From the NCBI RefSeq assembly GCF_900142475.1, contig NZ_FRAY01000001.1, positions 558,001 through 622,000 of the forward strand: DNA of 64,000 bases, written 5' to 3'. Below, in pieces: positions 34,293-42,754 of this stretch; position 1 is the first letter of the stretch, and each line of letters opens with the position of its first letter. This stretch comes from Fibrobacter sp. UWH4. Lineage in GTDB: Bacteria > Fibrobacterota > Fibrobacteria > Fibrobacterales > Fibrobacteraceae. Made by a program: the position numbers and the translations under genes. Below the pieces are notes generated by a model. The model was not told the origin of the DNA. It saw only the letters and a program-made list of their open reading frames with translations, and did no database searches.

Positions 34293-35858
34293 TTACCAGA
34301 ATTTGACTTTTTTCCCGTTTACGAAAAATCCGTTTCCATTCTTTTGTCCGCCATCATCGTACTTCTTGCCTCCGGCATTCCTTTCTGACTGAGTGCAATC
34401 GTCATGACACCCGATGGCACCGGGCGGACAGCAGCGTCCTGCCGGCCGGTTCGCCTTTTGTCGCGCAAAACTGTCATCTTGCTGCCTCGGGCAGCCTCGT
34501 TCGCCGCCAAATTCCGTGGGGCATTCGTCAAGATAGTCCTGGTTGCAACCGGAGCCCATGGCTCTCCAAAATCCCTTTTCTCCAACCCACTTGTCACAGA
34601 ATCCATCGTGGTCCGGGTCATATTCGCCATAAGTGCTCCTAACATATTCCCTAAGATTTCGGTCAGCACATCCCATGGTGTTTCCCCTAGTGTCAGGACA
34701 CGCATCGACATAGCCATTCGAGCAAACCTTTTCCTTCGCTTCGGCAATAGCGGCTTTTGTCTCGGCTTTAGAGAGGAACGGATTAAAATACATGTAATTC
34801 TTGAAAGAGACATTTTCTTTTATTCCAGAGGCTGCAGCATACTCGGCACACCCACCCCATTTATCAAACTCCTCCGAACAGAACCCGTCCGCATCGCAGT
34901 CAAATAACTGCCGTATTTGCAGTTCTATTGTCTCCTTGGCGTCCTTTTTCATCATTGCGCGGACTTCTTCCGTGCAGCCGTCGGGACTGGTCCCTGAAAG
35001 ACCTGGACAGAGGTCAAGGCCTTCAAAAAGCTCTGAATGTTTCTGATATATTTCATCATCGTCACAGAAGCCGTCCCGATCGGTATCGTTATCCATTTTG
35101 ATTTTCTGTTCCAATGTGCAGCCGTCGTACTTGCCGGGTGTTTTGGGGCAAAGATCGTCACCATCGCAAAGATTCCTCATGGTGGGTTGCATCTCGTAAT
35201 CCCCTGTGCAGAATCCATCACCATCGGGATCGTATTGTTTCAGAAATGCTGCCTTTTTCTGGTTGTATTCCTTTTCTTTTTGGGCTTCTCTTCGCTCCTT
35301 TTCTTTTTCCCATTCTTCATGTTCTTTTTTATTCTTTTCACGCAATTTTTGCCATTCTTTGTCTAAAAAATCACGACAGTCTTCATCCCCGGAGCATACT
35401 TGTATACCCGAGGATTCAACTTTTGTCATTGAGCAGTTGCTTCCCATGCAACTATAATATTTTGTATACAATCCTTTTTCTATCTTTTCACAGAAGCCGT
35501 TACTCTTGCACTTTTTTACATATCCCGAATTTTTTTCATAAACAAGATGTCCATAGTCGTCATATCGTTTCTCCCATCCAGGTCCGGCTTGGAATATAAG
35601 TCGATCATTTTTGTATGTCTTTTTGATATTATCAAGAATCCCTCCTGTTCTCCTATATGAAATATATTCTTCATAACGGTACGGGCCTGAGGCGGTAATG
35701 GTTTTCACGACTTTTGGTTGTCCGTCTGGAAATCTTTCTATGACCTCTGCATTTGCTATTGTTGATAAGACCAAGACAAGAATGGCCAGCAACAGAAACA
35801 AATGGGTTGCCTTTATTCGGTACACAATGATGTCTAGTGGCATATTTCCATTCCCCAT
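34293..35858 (-). CDS. Secreted protein with YwqK/MORN-like front and TSP3-like calcium repeats
   Basis: 521 residues. A hydrophobic signal ends near NAEVIERF. Residues 35-150 have beta repeats (EVIERFPDGQPK...GPGWEKRYDDYGHLVYEKNSGY) like MORN/YwqK tracts. A coiled coil (EKNKKEHEEWEKEKERREAQ) follows. Then several DPDGDGFC / DTDRDGFCDDDE segments with regularly placed cysteines resemble thrombospondin type 3 calcium loops. The first 200 residues are paralogous to the gene immediately upstream, whose 3' end it overlaps by 25 bases. The start may instead be the ATG 15 bases further in. Confidence 0.65.
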   Translation of the reverse strand: MGNGNMPLDIIVYRIKATHLFLLLAILVLVLSTIANAEVIERFPDGQPKVVKTITASGPYRYEEYISYRRTGGILDNIKKTYKNDRLIFQAGPGWEKRYDDYGHLVYEKNSGYVKKCKSNGFCEKIEKGLYTKYYSCMGSNCSMTKVESSGIQVCSGDEDCRDFLDKEWQKLREKNKKEHEEWEKEKERREAQKEKEYNQKKAAFLKQYDPDGDGFCTGDYEMQPTMRNLCDGDDLCPKTPGKYDGCTLEQKIKMDNDTDRDGFCDDDEIYQKHSELFEGLDLCPGLSGTSPDGCTEEVRAMMKKDAKETIELQIRQLFDCDADGFCSEEFDKWGGCAEYAAASGIKENVSFKNYMYFNPFLSKAETKAAIAEAKEKVCSNGYVDACPDTRGNTMGCADRNLREYVRSTYGEYDPDHDGFCDKWVGEKGFWRAMGSGCNQDYLDECPTEFGGERGCPRQQDDSFARQKANRPAGRCCPPGAIGCHDDCTQSERNAGGKKYDDGGQKNGNGFFVNGKKVKFW

Positions 35859-36652
35859 TTGTTCTTTTTGCAGTTTCTCGTTGTTCTGTCATTGTCCATT
35901 TGAGAATCACTGCCCGTGCACAGTTTTCCCCACCAACCTTCTTTACAATTCTTGTTTTTTTGTTTTTCGTTTTGCTCTTTCCTAGCTGCCCTTTCTTTTT
36001 CCCTTTTTTCTCGTTCTGCTTTTCTTTTTTCAGCCTGCTCTTGGTCTAATTTTGCTAGATACTCGCGACAATCATCATTCCCAGAGCAAACTATACGTCC
36101 TTCGAATTCTATGCTCTTTATCAAACAGTTGTTTCCATTACAACTAAGGGTGGATGTATAACCACCCCGTTCTTTAATTACTTCACAGTTGCCGTTGCTC
36201 TTGCACTTTTTTTTATATCCAGAACTTTTTTCATAGACAAGGTTCCCATTGTCGTCATATCGCTTCTCCCATCCAGGTCCGGTTTTGGATATGATTTTTC
36301 CCCGCTCATTGTACTGTGTGGTGACCATATCCTCTTCTATGTTAACAAATGAGCTACCAAAATCCGGCCAATATTTACAATCGCCCCCGGCTTCGGAAAT
36401 AAAAAAAAGTCGTTCATTTTTGTATGTCTTCTTGACTATATGACAAGGCTGTCCTGTTTTTTCCATATATTGGGTATGGTTTTCATAACGATACTGACCT
36501 GAGGCAGTAACGGTTTCCACGATTTTTGGCTTCCCGTCTGGAAATCTTTCGATAACTTCTGCATTTGTTACCGTAGATAAGACCAAGACATGAATGGCCA
36601 GCAACAGAAACAAATGGGCAGCCTTTTTATGGGAAATAGTCTTCATCTGCAT
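35834..36652 (-). CDS. Secreted MORN-like protein, paralogue of the downstream gene
   Basis: 272 residues, with a signal peptide ending near TNAEVIERF. It shares with the next gene the segments EVIERFPDG-PK, TYKNERL, KTGPGWEKRYDD-G-LVYEKSSGYKKKCKSNG and a following Cys-containing stretch, then a Lys/Glu coiled coil (AEKRKAEREKREKERAARKE). It lacks the calcium-loop region and ends in a short Cys-rich tail. Probably a tandem duplication. Function not recognised. Confidence 0.6.
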   Translation of the reverse strand: MQMKTISHKKAAHLFLLLAIHVLVLSTVTNAEVIERFPDGKPKIVETVTASGQYRYENHTQYMEKTGQPCHIVKKTYKNERLFFISEAGGDCKYWPDFGSSFVNIEEDMVTTQYNERGKIISKTGPGWEKRYDDNGNLVYEKSSGYKKKCKSNGNCEVIKERGGYTSTLSCNGNNCLIKSIEFEGRIVCSGNDDCREYLAKLDQEQAEKRKAEREKREKERAARKEQNEKQKNKNCKEGWWGKLCTGSDSQMDNDRTTRNCKKNKWGMEICH

Positions 36653-36995
36653 AATTTCTCGCTTTGTCTATAAATTTCTTGAAATCCACCATAAAAAATG
36701 AGCACACGTCAAAAGGGCGATTACCATGATGGAAATCGCCAACAGCGAAGTTGCTTTGTAAACTAAATTTTACGCGGGGGGGGTAACAGATTTGAATGAG
36801 TCTTTTTTTAGGCCCAATTCACGCAATTTGACGCAACCCTTCACAATCATACGTTGCAAATATATATTTTTTTTTGCAACGCATACAACAGATCATCCTT
36901 TTTTTTTGAATTTAACCGTTTATTGCTAGCCCCCAAAAGAAAGTCCCATCAAAAATGGTTCTAATGTCGTAAATTAGTAACCACACTTAACAAAA
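36653..36995. other. 343-base AT-rich intergenic region in the accessory block
   Basis: It contains a 7-base stem GGCGATT/AATCGCC (36717-36740), a run of eight or so G residues near 36775, and long T/A runs. On the minus strand a short hydrophobic frame (36668-36742, TTG start, 24 residues) could encode a single-helix peptide, but evidence is weak. Nothing else was recognised. Confidence 0.4.
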
Positions 36996-37316
36996 TCAAG
37001 CAAAAATCGTTAAGTCTAGTTGACAATTCTGCACCCCGAAATTATATTTCAGGGTGATCACAAATGGTTTCTGGAAGGTGTTCTCCATAATATAGTCGTG
37101 ATTTGCGCCTGTTTGGACAGGAACATCGTAATTGATGTTGTCTATGGTATGGTTGTCCGATGGAGATGTCTCTTCTGCCACAGGTCTATGGGACCAACAG
37201 CTGTTAGGAGACTCGGGCCGATACGGATCGAAGATGAGCTTGTAACCAACGATAAGCATAATGATAATCATGATTATGCCGAGGAAGATTTTGATTAGGT
37301 TGCCAAGACACCCCAT
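36996..37316 (-). CDS. Small single-helix membrane protein, unknown
   Basis: 106 residues. One N-terminal helix (LIKIFLGIIMIIIMLIVGY, about 7-25) then a soluble beta-prone tail. No motif recognised. Probably cotranscribed with the 78-residue protein upstream, 21 bases away. Confidence 0.5.
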   Translation of the reverse strand: MGCLGNLIKIFLGIIMIIIMLIVGYKLIFDPYRPESPNSCWSHRPVAEETSPSDNHTIDNINYDVPVQTGANHDYIMENTFQKPFVITLKYNFGVQNCQLDLTIFA

Positions 37317-37337
37317 GGTGACGCCTCCGTTGTTGGT

Positions 37338-37574
37338 TTATTTTCCATATTGTTCGTCATAGAGGCGTTGCAAAGCCTCCTTGTATTGAGCATCTCGTTC
37401 GGCCTCGATTTTCTGTTTCTGGATTTCTTGCGAGTGGTCCACATAGGGGTTCTTGTTGTGCCTGTTAGTTGCGAGGAAAAGCAGGACGACTGCGAGAACG
37501 ATGATGATGAGCAAGACCACCTGCGCGAAAAAATTCGTTATGCGTTCTAATATGTTGCTGATGAAATCAAACAT
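37338..37574 (-). CDS. Small membrane protein with charged coiled-coil tail, unknown
   Basis: 78 residues: a membrane helix (VVLLIIIVLAVVLLFLA, about 19-35) and a Lys/Glu/Gln-rich helical tail. No family recognised. First gene of the minus-strand accessory run, with a promoter just upstream. Confidence 0.5.
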   Translation of the reverse strand: MFDFISNILERITNFFAQVVLLIIIVLAVVLLFLATNRHNKNPYVDHSQEIQKQKIEAERDAQYKEALQRLYDEQYGK

Positions 37575-37604
37575 AGGTTACCCGTTGGCTGTATTTCCTA
37601 TATA

Positions 37605-37633
37605 ATTATCGTGGGTAATCCTGCCAATGTAAA
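37605..37633 (-). promoter_or_regulatory. Promoter at the head of the accessory block
   Basis: On the minus strand: TTTACA (37633-37628), 17-base spacer, GATAAT (37610-37605). It faces the 78-residue gene. Confidence 0.6.
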
Positions 37634-37813
37634 GCAAATCAGTGAAAAATTGTAAAAAAGCGAAAAGCCTTGTGCTTTCCGTTCAAGACTTTGAGTGCTA
37701 AGAAGGAATGCCCTGCAAAAATCGGGTGCTGAACCTAATGTAAAAAGTGCTTTTTTGTGCATTATTTAAAGAATGTCATAAATTGTCGGTGGTAATTTGT
37801 TATATTGGTGCAC

Positions 37814-39208
37814 ATGGTAGCACTAAATAAAACGAAAGCGAAAAAAGAAATTGAGTTCCTCTGTACCGAATGTGGCAACACCACACCCAAGTGGGCGGGC
37901 AAGTGTCCATTCTGCGGGGCGTGGAGTAGCCTCAAGGAGCATGTCGTAGAAAACATCCTCGATGGGGGGCGAGCCTCCCGTGGTCTCGGCGGTCCAGTCC
38001 ATAAGGTGGTTCCACTGAAGGAGGTCGCTACAGAAGAGACGAGGCGGCTGAGCACCGCCAATACCGAATTTGACAGGGTGCTAGGGGGCGGGCTTGCACC
38101 AGGTTCCCTGGTGCTCATCGGTGGCGATCCTGGAATCGGAAAGTCTACTCTGGTGCTGTCCACGCTCGCCACTATGACAGCCGCCGGAGTAAGGAGCCTC
38201 TATGTGAGCGGCGAAGAAAGTGCGGTGCAGGTCAAGCTGCGCAGCGAGCGCCTGAACGTGGCGGGTTCCGACATGCTTCTGCTTTGCGAGACTAGCCTTG
38301 AAAAAATTTTGCAGCAGGCGGCAGAGATCAAGCCGCAGGTGCTCGTCATCGATTCAATCCAGACGGTCTATAAGGAAAATTTATCGGGGACTCCGGGCTG
38401 CGCCACGCAGCTTCGCGAATGCACGCTCGACCTGATGGTGTTCGCGAAGAATACGGGCTGCATCACAATTCTTATCGGGCATGTCACCAAGGACGGTCAG
38501 ATCGCGGGGCCTCGCATCTTGGAGCACATGGTCGATACGGTCGTGTATTTCGAGGGCGACCGCAACCATCAGTACCGCCTGATCCGCACCATCAAGAACC
38601 GTTTCGGTGCGACGGATGAAATCGGCGTATTCGAGATGACTTCGCACGGACTTTCTCCGGTAGAAAATCCGAGCCGGGTCTTTCTGCAAGAGAATGTTCC
38701 TCCGACGCCCGGAAGCGTGGTCTGCTGCACGATGGAAGGGACGCGGGCGATGCTTTTCGAGACGCAGGCGCTCGTAAGCCAGACCACCTTTGCGGTACCG
38801 CAGCGGGTGGCCGCAGGGATTGACCCGAAGCGGCTCACCATCATCCTGGCGCTGCTTGAAAAGTTCGGCGGGGTAATCGTTGGGGCCTCCGACGTATTTG
38901 TCTCGATTGCCGGCGGGCTGAAGGTCTCCGACACTTCGTCGGATCTCGCCCTCGCGCTCGCTGTCGCGAGCAACCACCTCGCGATTCCGCTCGGCAGGCA
39001 GTCCATCGTCATCGGCGAACTCGGACTGTCGGGCGAGGTCCGCTCCGTGAGCCTTTTGGAACAAAGGCTCAAGGAAGCCCGCCGCCTGGGCATGACCGAA
39101 GCGGTAGTCCCGGCGGGTGGCCGCCTGCCGGAGAATACCTCGGGCATGAAGGTTGTCCAGGTGCATACCCTCTCCGAAGCTGTGAACTGGCTGATGGATA
39201 AGAAGTAA
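37814..39208 (+). CDS. radA: DNA repair protein RadA (Sms)
   Basis: 464 residues from the ATG at 37814. Domains in order: N-terminal zinc finger CTECG...CPFCG, RecA-like ATPase with Walker A GGDPGIGKST, the RadA signature KNRFG near 260, and a C-terminal Lon-protease-like domain. RadA promotes branch migration and processing of recombination intermediates. There is no Shine-Dalgarno; TATATT ends seven bases before the ATG, which could be a -10 element for a leaderless message. Codon and base use change sharply from the AT-rich block just before it. Confidence 0.93.
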   Translation: MVALNKTKAKKEIEFLCTECGNTTPKWAGKCPFCGAWSSLKEHVVENILDGGRASRGLGGPVHKVVPLKEVATEETRRLSTANTEFDRVLGGGLAPGSLVLIGGDPGIGKSTLVLSTLATMTAAGVRSLYVSGEESAVQVKLRSERLNVAGSDMLLLCETSLEKILQQAAEIKPQVLVIDSIQTVYKENLSGTPGCATQLRECTLDLMVFAKNTGCITILIGHVTKDGQIAGPRILEHMVDTVVYFEGDRNHQYRLIRTIKNRFGATDEIGVFEMTSHGLSPVENPSRVFLQENVPPTPGSVVCCTMEGTRAMLFETQALVSQTTFAVPQRVAAGIDPKRLTIILALLEKFGGVIVGASDVFVSIAGGLKVSDTSSDLALALAVASNHLAIPLGRQSIVIGELGLSGEVRSVSLLEQRLKEARRLGMTEAVVPAGGRLPENTSGMKVVQVHTLSEAVNWLMDKK

Positions 39209-39214
39209 GTGTGA

Positions 39215-39249
39215 GCAACAAACGCCTCGTATTAACGAGGCGTGGTTGC
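39215..39249. repeat. Composite hairpin A (radA 3' side)
   Basis: Outer stem GCAAC/GTTGC; inner perfect 9-base stem ACGCCTCGT/ACGAGGCGT with loop ATTA. No T-run follows, so it is not a classic terminator. Confidence 0.7.
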
Positions 39250-39306
39250 GAGAGCGAACGCTTCGGGGTCGAACTTTGATGATTAGGCGTGAGCGGTCTT
39301 TTGTGA

Positions 39307-39341
39307 GCAACAAAGCCCCTGTTATTAAACAGGGGCGGTTG
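39307..39341. repeat. Composite hairpin B, same design as A with a different stem
   Basis: Outer CAAC/GTTG; inner perfect 9-base stem GCCCCTGTT/AACAGGGGC with the same ATTA loop and the same GTGAGCAACAAA leader. Stem sequence differs but pairing is kept. Confidence 0.7.
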
Positions 39342-39481
39342 ACGCCTTTGGCGTCCGCGGCTTCACTCGGTCATAAAATGATGCAAGCATCATTTTGCGA
39401 CACTCGTTTTGCACTCTTTTGCGAGAGAACTGGCTTCAGAGTAAGGATTCTGTTGAGTTTAGCCAGTTCGGTCGTGTAACT

Positions 39482-39532
39482 AAAAAAGCCTCGGTTCATC
39501 ACCGAGGCTCTTCAATTCCGTTTTTGGTTAAC
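39482..39532 (-). terminator. Intrinsic terminator of the pentapeptide-repeat gene
   Basis: On the minus strand, stem GCCTCGGT/ACCGAGGC with a five-base loop followed by TTTTTT. On the plus strand it is flanked by TCTTCAATTCC, then T5, so it may also stop transcription from radA. Confidence 0.8.
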
Positions 39533-39534
39533 GA

Positions 39535-40956
39535 CTATTCGTCGTCATTGTCCATGGACTTTCTTTTCTTGCGCTTCTTCTTCGGCTGGTCTTCTTCGCC
39601 GTCACCGGACTTCTTCTTGCCTTCGACCTTGATGTCGGCGGCCTTTTCACCGCGCTTGGTGAAGCCGTACTGACGCGGGTCAAAGCCTGACGGGAACTGG
39701 GTCTTGTTGTCGTAGATTACCTTCTTGGCGGTGAACTTTTCGATCTTGGCGCCTTCGAGGTTTGCACCGGAGAAGTCCACGTCTTCCATCTTGGTATCGG
39801 CGTCAATCTTGATGCCCTGCATGTTGGCGTTGGTGAAGTTCACCTTTTCGAGCTTGGCACCGGCAAAGCTTACACCGGCGAGCTGGGCGAGAATGAAGTC
39901 GGAACGTTCAATGGTGGAGTTCGCGAAGTTGGCCTTGGTGAGGTCAGCTTTGTCGAAGATGTTCTTGCGGACGTAGGCGCCGTCGAACACGGCCTTCAGG
40001 AGTTCTGCGTTCTGGAAGGAGTTCTTGCTCACTTCGGTGTCGTAGAAGGATGCCTTGGAGAGCTTGGTCTTCACGAAGGAGCTCTTGGAAACGGAGCCCT
40101 TGTCGAACACCACGCCCGTGAGGTCCTGGTTGTCGAAGTTCATGTTCTTCAGGGTGGACTGGGCGAACTTGGCCTTCTGGAGCTGGGTCTTGGAAAGGTC
40201 CACGTCATTGAAGGTGGTCAGGGAAAGGTCTGCTTCCCTGAGGTTCACGTTCTTGAATTCGGCACCGCTGAAGTTGGCCTGGGAAAGACCTGCCTTGGCG
40301 AAGTTCACTTCGATGAGGTCCACGCCCTTGAAGTTGGCGGCGATCAGGTTACAGGCGGTGAAGTCCGTCTTCACGAGGGTCGTCTTGCGGAGGTCGCTGT
40401 TTGCCATCAGGGAACGCGAGAAGTTCGCGTTGGTGAGGTTTGCCTTGTTGAAGTCGGCGGCAGTCAGGTCCACGTCCATCACGGATGCCTGGGTGAGGTC
40501 AGCCTTGCTGAAGTCGGTCTGGTCGGACACCTTCATGGCGTCGAGGCGGGCGTTCTTCAGGTTTGCCTTGGGGAACTGGCTATCGAGGAGCGTTGCACGG
40601 TAAAGGTTCGCTTCCTGCATGTTGGCGCCTTCGAAGGAGGAGCCACGGATGTCGGCACCGCTAATGGTTGCCTTGACGAGGCTTGCATTTTCAAAGCTTG
40701 CGTTGCTGATCACCGCATTCTGGAAGGAAACTTCGTTGAGGTTTGCACCCGTGAAATCCGGGTTTTCACCAGTTGCACGGCGGAAGTCGGTCGTATGGGC
40801 GACAGCCTTCGCATTCTTGAAGTTGAAATTGTCGATACGCTTGTTACTGAAGGACACGTTCAGGTCCTTGCCGGCCCAGTTGTCCTGAGCAAAAACGTTG
40901 AGGGCTAGTGCGCTGACTAGGCACAAACCAAACTTTGATACTCTCTTCATATTCAT
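39535..40956 (-). CDS. Secreted pentapeptide-repeat protein with basic C-terminal tail
   Basis: About 473 residues from the ATG at 40956 (AAAGGG upstream; an ATG six bases earlier is too close). A signal peptide ends in ALNVFAQD. About 60-70 pentapeptide repeats follow, pattern A(D/N)LxX or A(N/K)F, predicted to make a right-handed quadrilateral beta-helix roughly 370 residues long. After this comes a Gly-x-D linker and a Lys-rich tail, KKKRKKRK, then acidic residues. The fold usually means a scaffold or DNA mimic; here the signal peptide points to the periplasm or outside. No function assigned. Confidence 0.85.
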   Translation of the reverse strand: MNMKRVSKFGLCLVSALALNVFAQDNWAGKDLNVSFSNKRIDNFNFKNAKAVAHTTDFRRATGENPDFTGANLNEVSFQNAVISNASFENASLVKATISGADIRGSSFEGANMQEANLYRATLLDSQFPKANLKNARLDAMKVSDQTDFSKADLTQASVMDVDLTAADFNKANLTNANFSRSLMANSDLRKTTLVKTDFTACNLIAANFKGVDLIEVNFAKAGLSQANFSGAEFKNVNLREADLSLTTFNDVDLSKTQLQKAKFAQSTLKNMNFDNQDLTGVVFDKGSVSKSSFVKTKLSKASFYDTEVSKNSFQNAELLKAVFDGAYVRKNIFDKADLTKANFANSTIERSDFILAQLAGVSFAGAKLEKVNFTNANMQGIKIDADTKMEDVDFSGANLEGAKIEKFTAKKVIYDNKTQFPSGFDPRQYGFTKRGEKAADIKVEGKKKSGDGEEDQPKKKRKKRKSMDNDDE

Positions 40957-41076
40957 ATACATTCCCTTTTAAGGATAAAACCAAATAACGGATAGCCCTA
41001 AAATAACTAAAAAAATTGGCAAATAACAATAAAAAAGAAAAAAACTTTATAAATAAATGCTAATTTGTTCCCCGAA

Positions 41077-42276
41077 ATGGCAAATTTTGCATCAAATCGG
41101 TATGATGTGGTGGTTTGCGGGGCCGGTCCAGCCGGTCTCATGGCTGCCTGCACCCTCGGTCGACTGACTGGCGGTGCTAGACGTATTTTACTTTTGGACA
41201 AGAAAGAACCGTGGAAGGAGCCGATTTTTTGCGCCGAGGCCGTCTCTAATGACAGGCTGAACGCCTTGTGGCCGGTGGATCCCTCTTTTGTCCGCGGAAC
41301 ACTTTCCGGCATTTACTTTACTTCCCCCAAGCGTTACCGTGCTGAATTCTACAGCAAGGACTGTGGCCTGATCCTGGATCGCAGGCTTTTCCACCATAAT
41401 CTGGCGGATGGATGTAGCGCGGCGGGCGTAGAATGCCGCTACGACGCCTTGATCAAGAAACTTGAAAAGACCGCCGAAGGCTGGAATGTTTCGGTGTCCG
41501 TGGCTGGTGGCGAGGTCGAGACGCTTTCGGCCGCTGCCGTGGTTGACGCTTCGGGCCCGAGCTGCAAACTGACCCGCGGCATCGAGTGCCTGCAGGGAAT
41601 TGAGTCGGGGGATGCCGACTTGGAACCGGCAATTTTTGCGGTAGCCGAAGGTATAGAGCATAGCAAGGAACATATCGAGCTTTTCTTCGGCTCCGAATTC
41701 GAATCGGGCTATGGCTGGATTTTCCCGCGCGACGGCAAGGAAGTGAATATCGGCTTTGTGCTAGGCAAGGATGTCAAGCATAAGGTTCCTCTGCGCCAGA
41801 AGTTGCTGGACTTTATCGCCCGCGACTATCCCGAGGCAAAGGTCAAGGCCGTGTACGGCGGCGCAATCGCCTGTACCGGGACCGAAATTCGCCCCTTCGC
41901 GAAGTGCGGCCTCTTTAAGGCGGGCGATGCGGCAAGCTGCGTGAATCCCATCAGTCGTTCGGGAATCGTGGAATCGCTCCTGTGCGGAAAGGTGGTCGCG
42001 GAGTCCGTGAAGGAATGGCTTGACGATTCCGGTGCAAACCGTGAGGCGATCGAGGCCAAGACGCTTGACCGCTGGATGGCCGTTCTGGGCAAGAAACACC
42101 TGCAGGTGGCGCGCGCCAAGGCGGGCTTCAACAAAATTAGCGATGCCCAGTTTGACCGTGCCGCCAAGAAGCTATCGAAGCTTCCGCGCGAAAAGCAGAC
42201 GTTGTTCAGAATTTTCTTTAATGTGCTGTGGGCCGCACCTTCGCTCATCTGGAAGATGCGTTCCTTCTTGCGTTGA
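41077..42276 (+). CDS. FAD-dependent oxidoreductase, geranylgeranyl-reductase family
   Basis: 399 residues from the ATG at 41077 (the upstream TTG is less likely). The N-terminal Rossmann FAD motif VVVCGAGPAGLMAACTLG is intact. Mid-protein segments VDASG and, near the C-terminus, KAGDAASCVNPISRSGI match the GGR/FixC type flavoproteins. Such enzymes reduce isoprenoid or quinone-like substrates; the specific substrate is unknown. There is no clear Shine-Dalgarno. A SufE gene follows ten bases after its stop. Confidence 0.8.
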   Translation: MANFASNRYDVVVCGAGPAGLMAACTLGRLTGGARRILLLDKKEPWKEPIFCAEAVSNDRLNALWPVDPSFVRGTLSGIYFTSPKRYRAEFYSKDCGLILDRRLFHHNLADGCSAAGVECRYDALIKKLEKTAEGWNVSVSVAGGEVETLSAAAVVDASGPSCKLTRGIECLQGIESGDADLEPAIFAVAEGIEHSKEHIELFFGSEFESGYGWIFPRDGKEVNIGFVLGKDVKHKVPLRQKLLDFIARDYPEAKVKAVYGGAIACTGTEIRPFAKCGLFKAGDAASCVNPISRSGIVESLLCGKVVAESVKEWLDDSGANREAIEAKTLDRWMAVLGKKHLQVARAKAGFNKISDAQFDRAAKKLSKLPREKQTLFRIFFNVLWAAPSLIWKMRSFLR

Positions 42277-42286
42277 TGGTGATTTT

Positions 42287-42733
42287 ATGAGTGATGTGAT
42301 GGATTCTCGTTTGAACGAAGTGCGTGAGACGTTTGCAAACTTTGCAGACGAAGACGGCAAGTGGAAGTACCTGCTTGACTTGGCCCGAGCCCACAAGGGG
42401 ATGGACGCCGCGCTCAAGGACGAAAAATTCATTATCCAGGGGTGCGCCTCGACCATGTATCTGGTGCCTAAGTTCGACGGCGAAAAGATTCACTTCGAAA
42501 TGGATGTCGAAGGCGGTACCACGAATCCGCTCATTAGCCGCGGCCTCGGCGCGCTTGCGCTCAAGGTCTATAACGACATGGCTCCGGCGGACATTCTCGC
42601 GGTCGATCCGAAGTTCTTCCAGGATATCGGCCTGAATGTAGGCCTTTCGCCGACGCGTTCGAACGGTTTTGCGAGCCTGGTCAAGCAAATTTATTTGTAT
42701 GCACGGGTCTTTGCGGCCCTTGCCAAAAAGTAA
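42287..42733 (+). CDS. sufE: SufE-family Fe-S cluster assembly protein
   Basis: 148 residues from the ATG at 42287. The SufE fold is visible, with the sulfur-accepting cysteine in IQGCASTMY (Cys near residue 46) and FEMDVEGGTTNPLISRGL typical of the family. SufE takes sulfur from the cysteine desulfurase SufS and passes it to the SufBC(D) scaffold. No suf genes other than this one are in the window; the flavoprotein upstream is likely cotranscribed. Confidence 0.85.
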   Translation: MSDVMDSRLNEVRETFANFADEDGKWKYLLDLARAHKGMDAALKDEKFIIQGCASTMYLVPKFDGEKIHFEMDVEGGTTNPLISRGLGALALKVYNDMAPADILAVDPKFFQDIGLNVGLSPTRSNGFASLVKQIYLYARVFAALAKK

Positions 42734-42754
42734 GTGTAAAAAAGTAGGTAGAAA

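Larger units (their letters stand above)
39209..39534. other. 326-base spacer packed with hairpins, between radA and the pentapeptide gene
   Basis: Six palindromes are seen: two composite hairpins with the same architecture (39215-39249 and 39307-39341), GACGCC/GGCGTC (39341-39355), AAAATGATG/CATCATTTT (39375-39396), GAACTGGCT/AGCCAGTTC (39427-39469), and the terminator (39482-39532). No protein-coding signal was seen. It may be a terminator cluster or a structured RNA. Confidence 0.6.

Noticed and set aside
42020-42286. Extension of SufE upstream of 42287
   Set aside because: It overlaps the flavoprotein gene in another frame; SufE homology begins only after the ATG at 42287.
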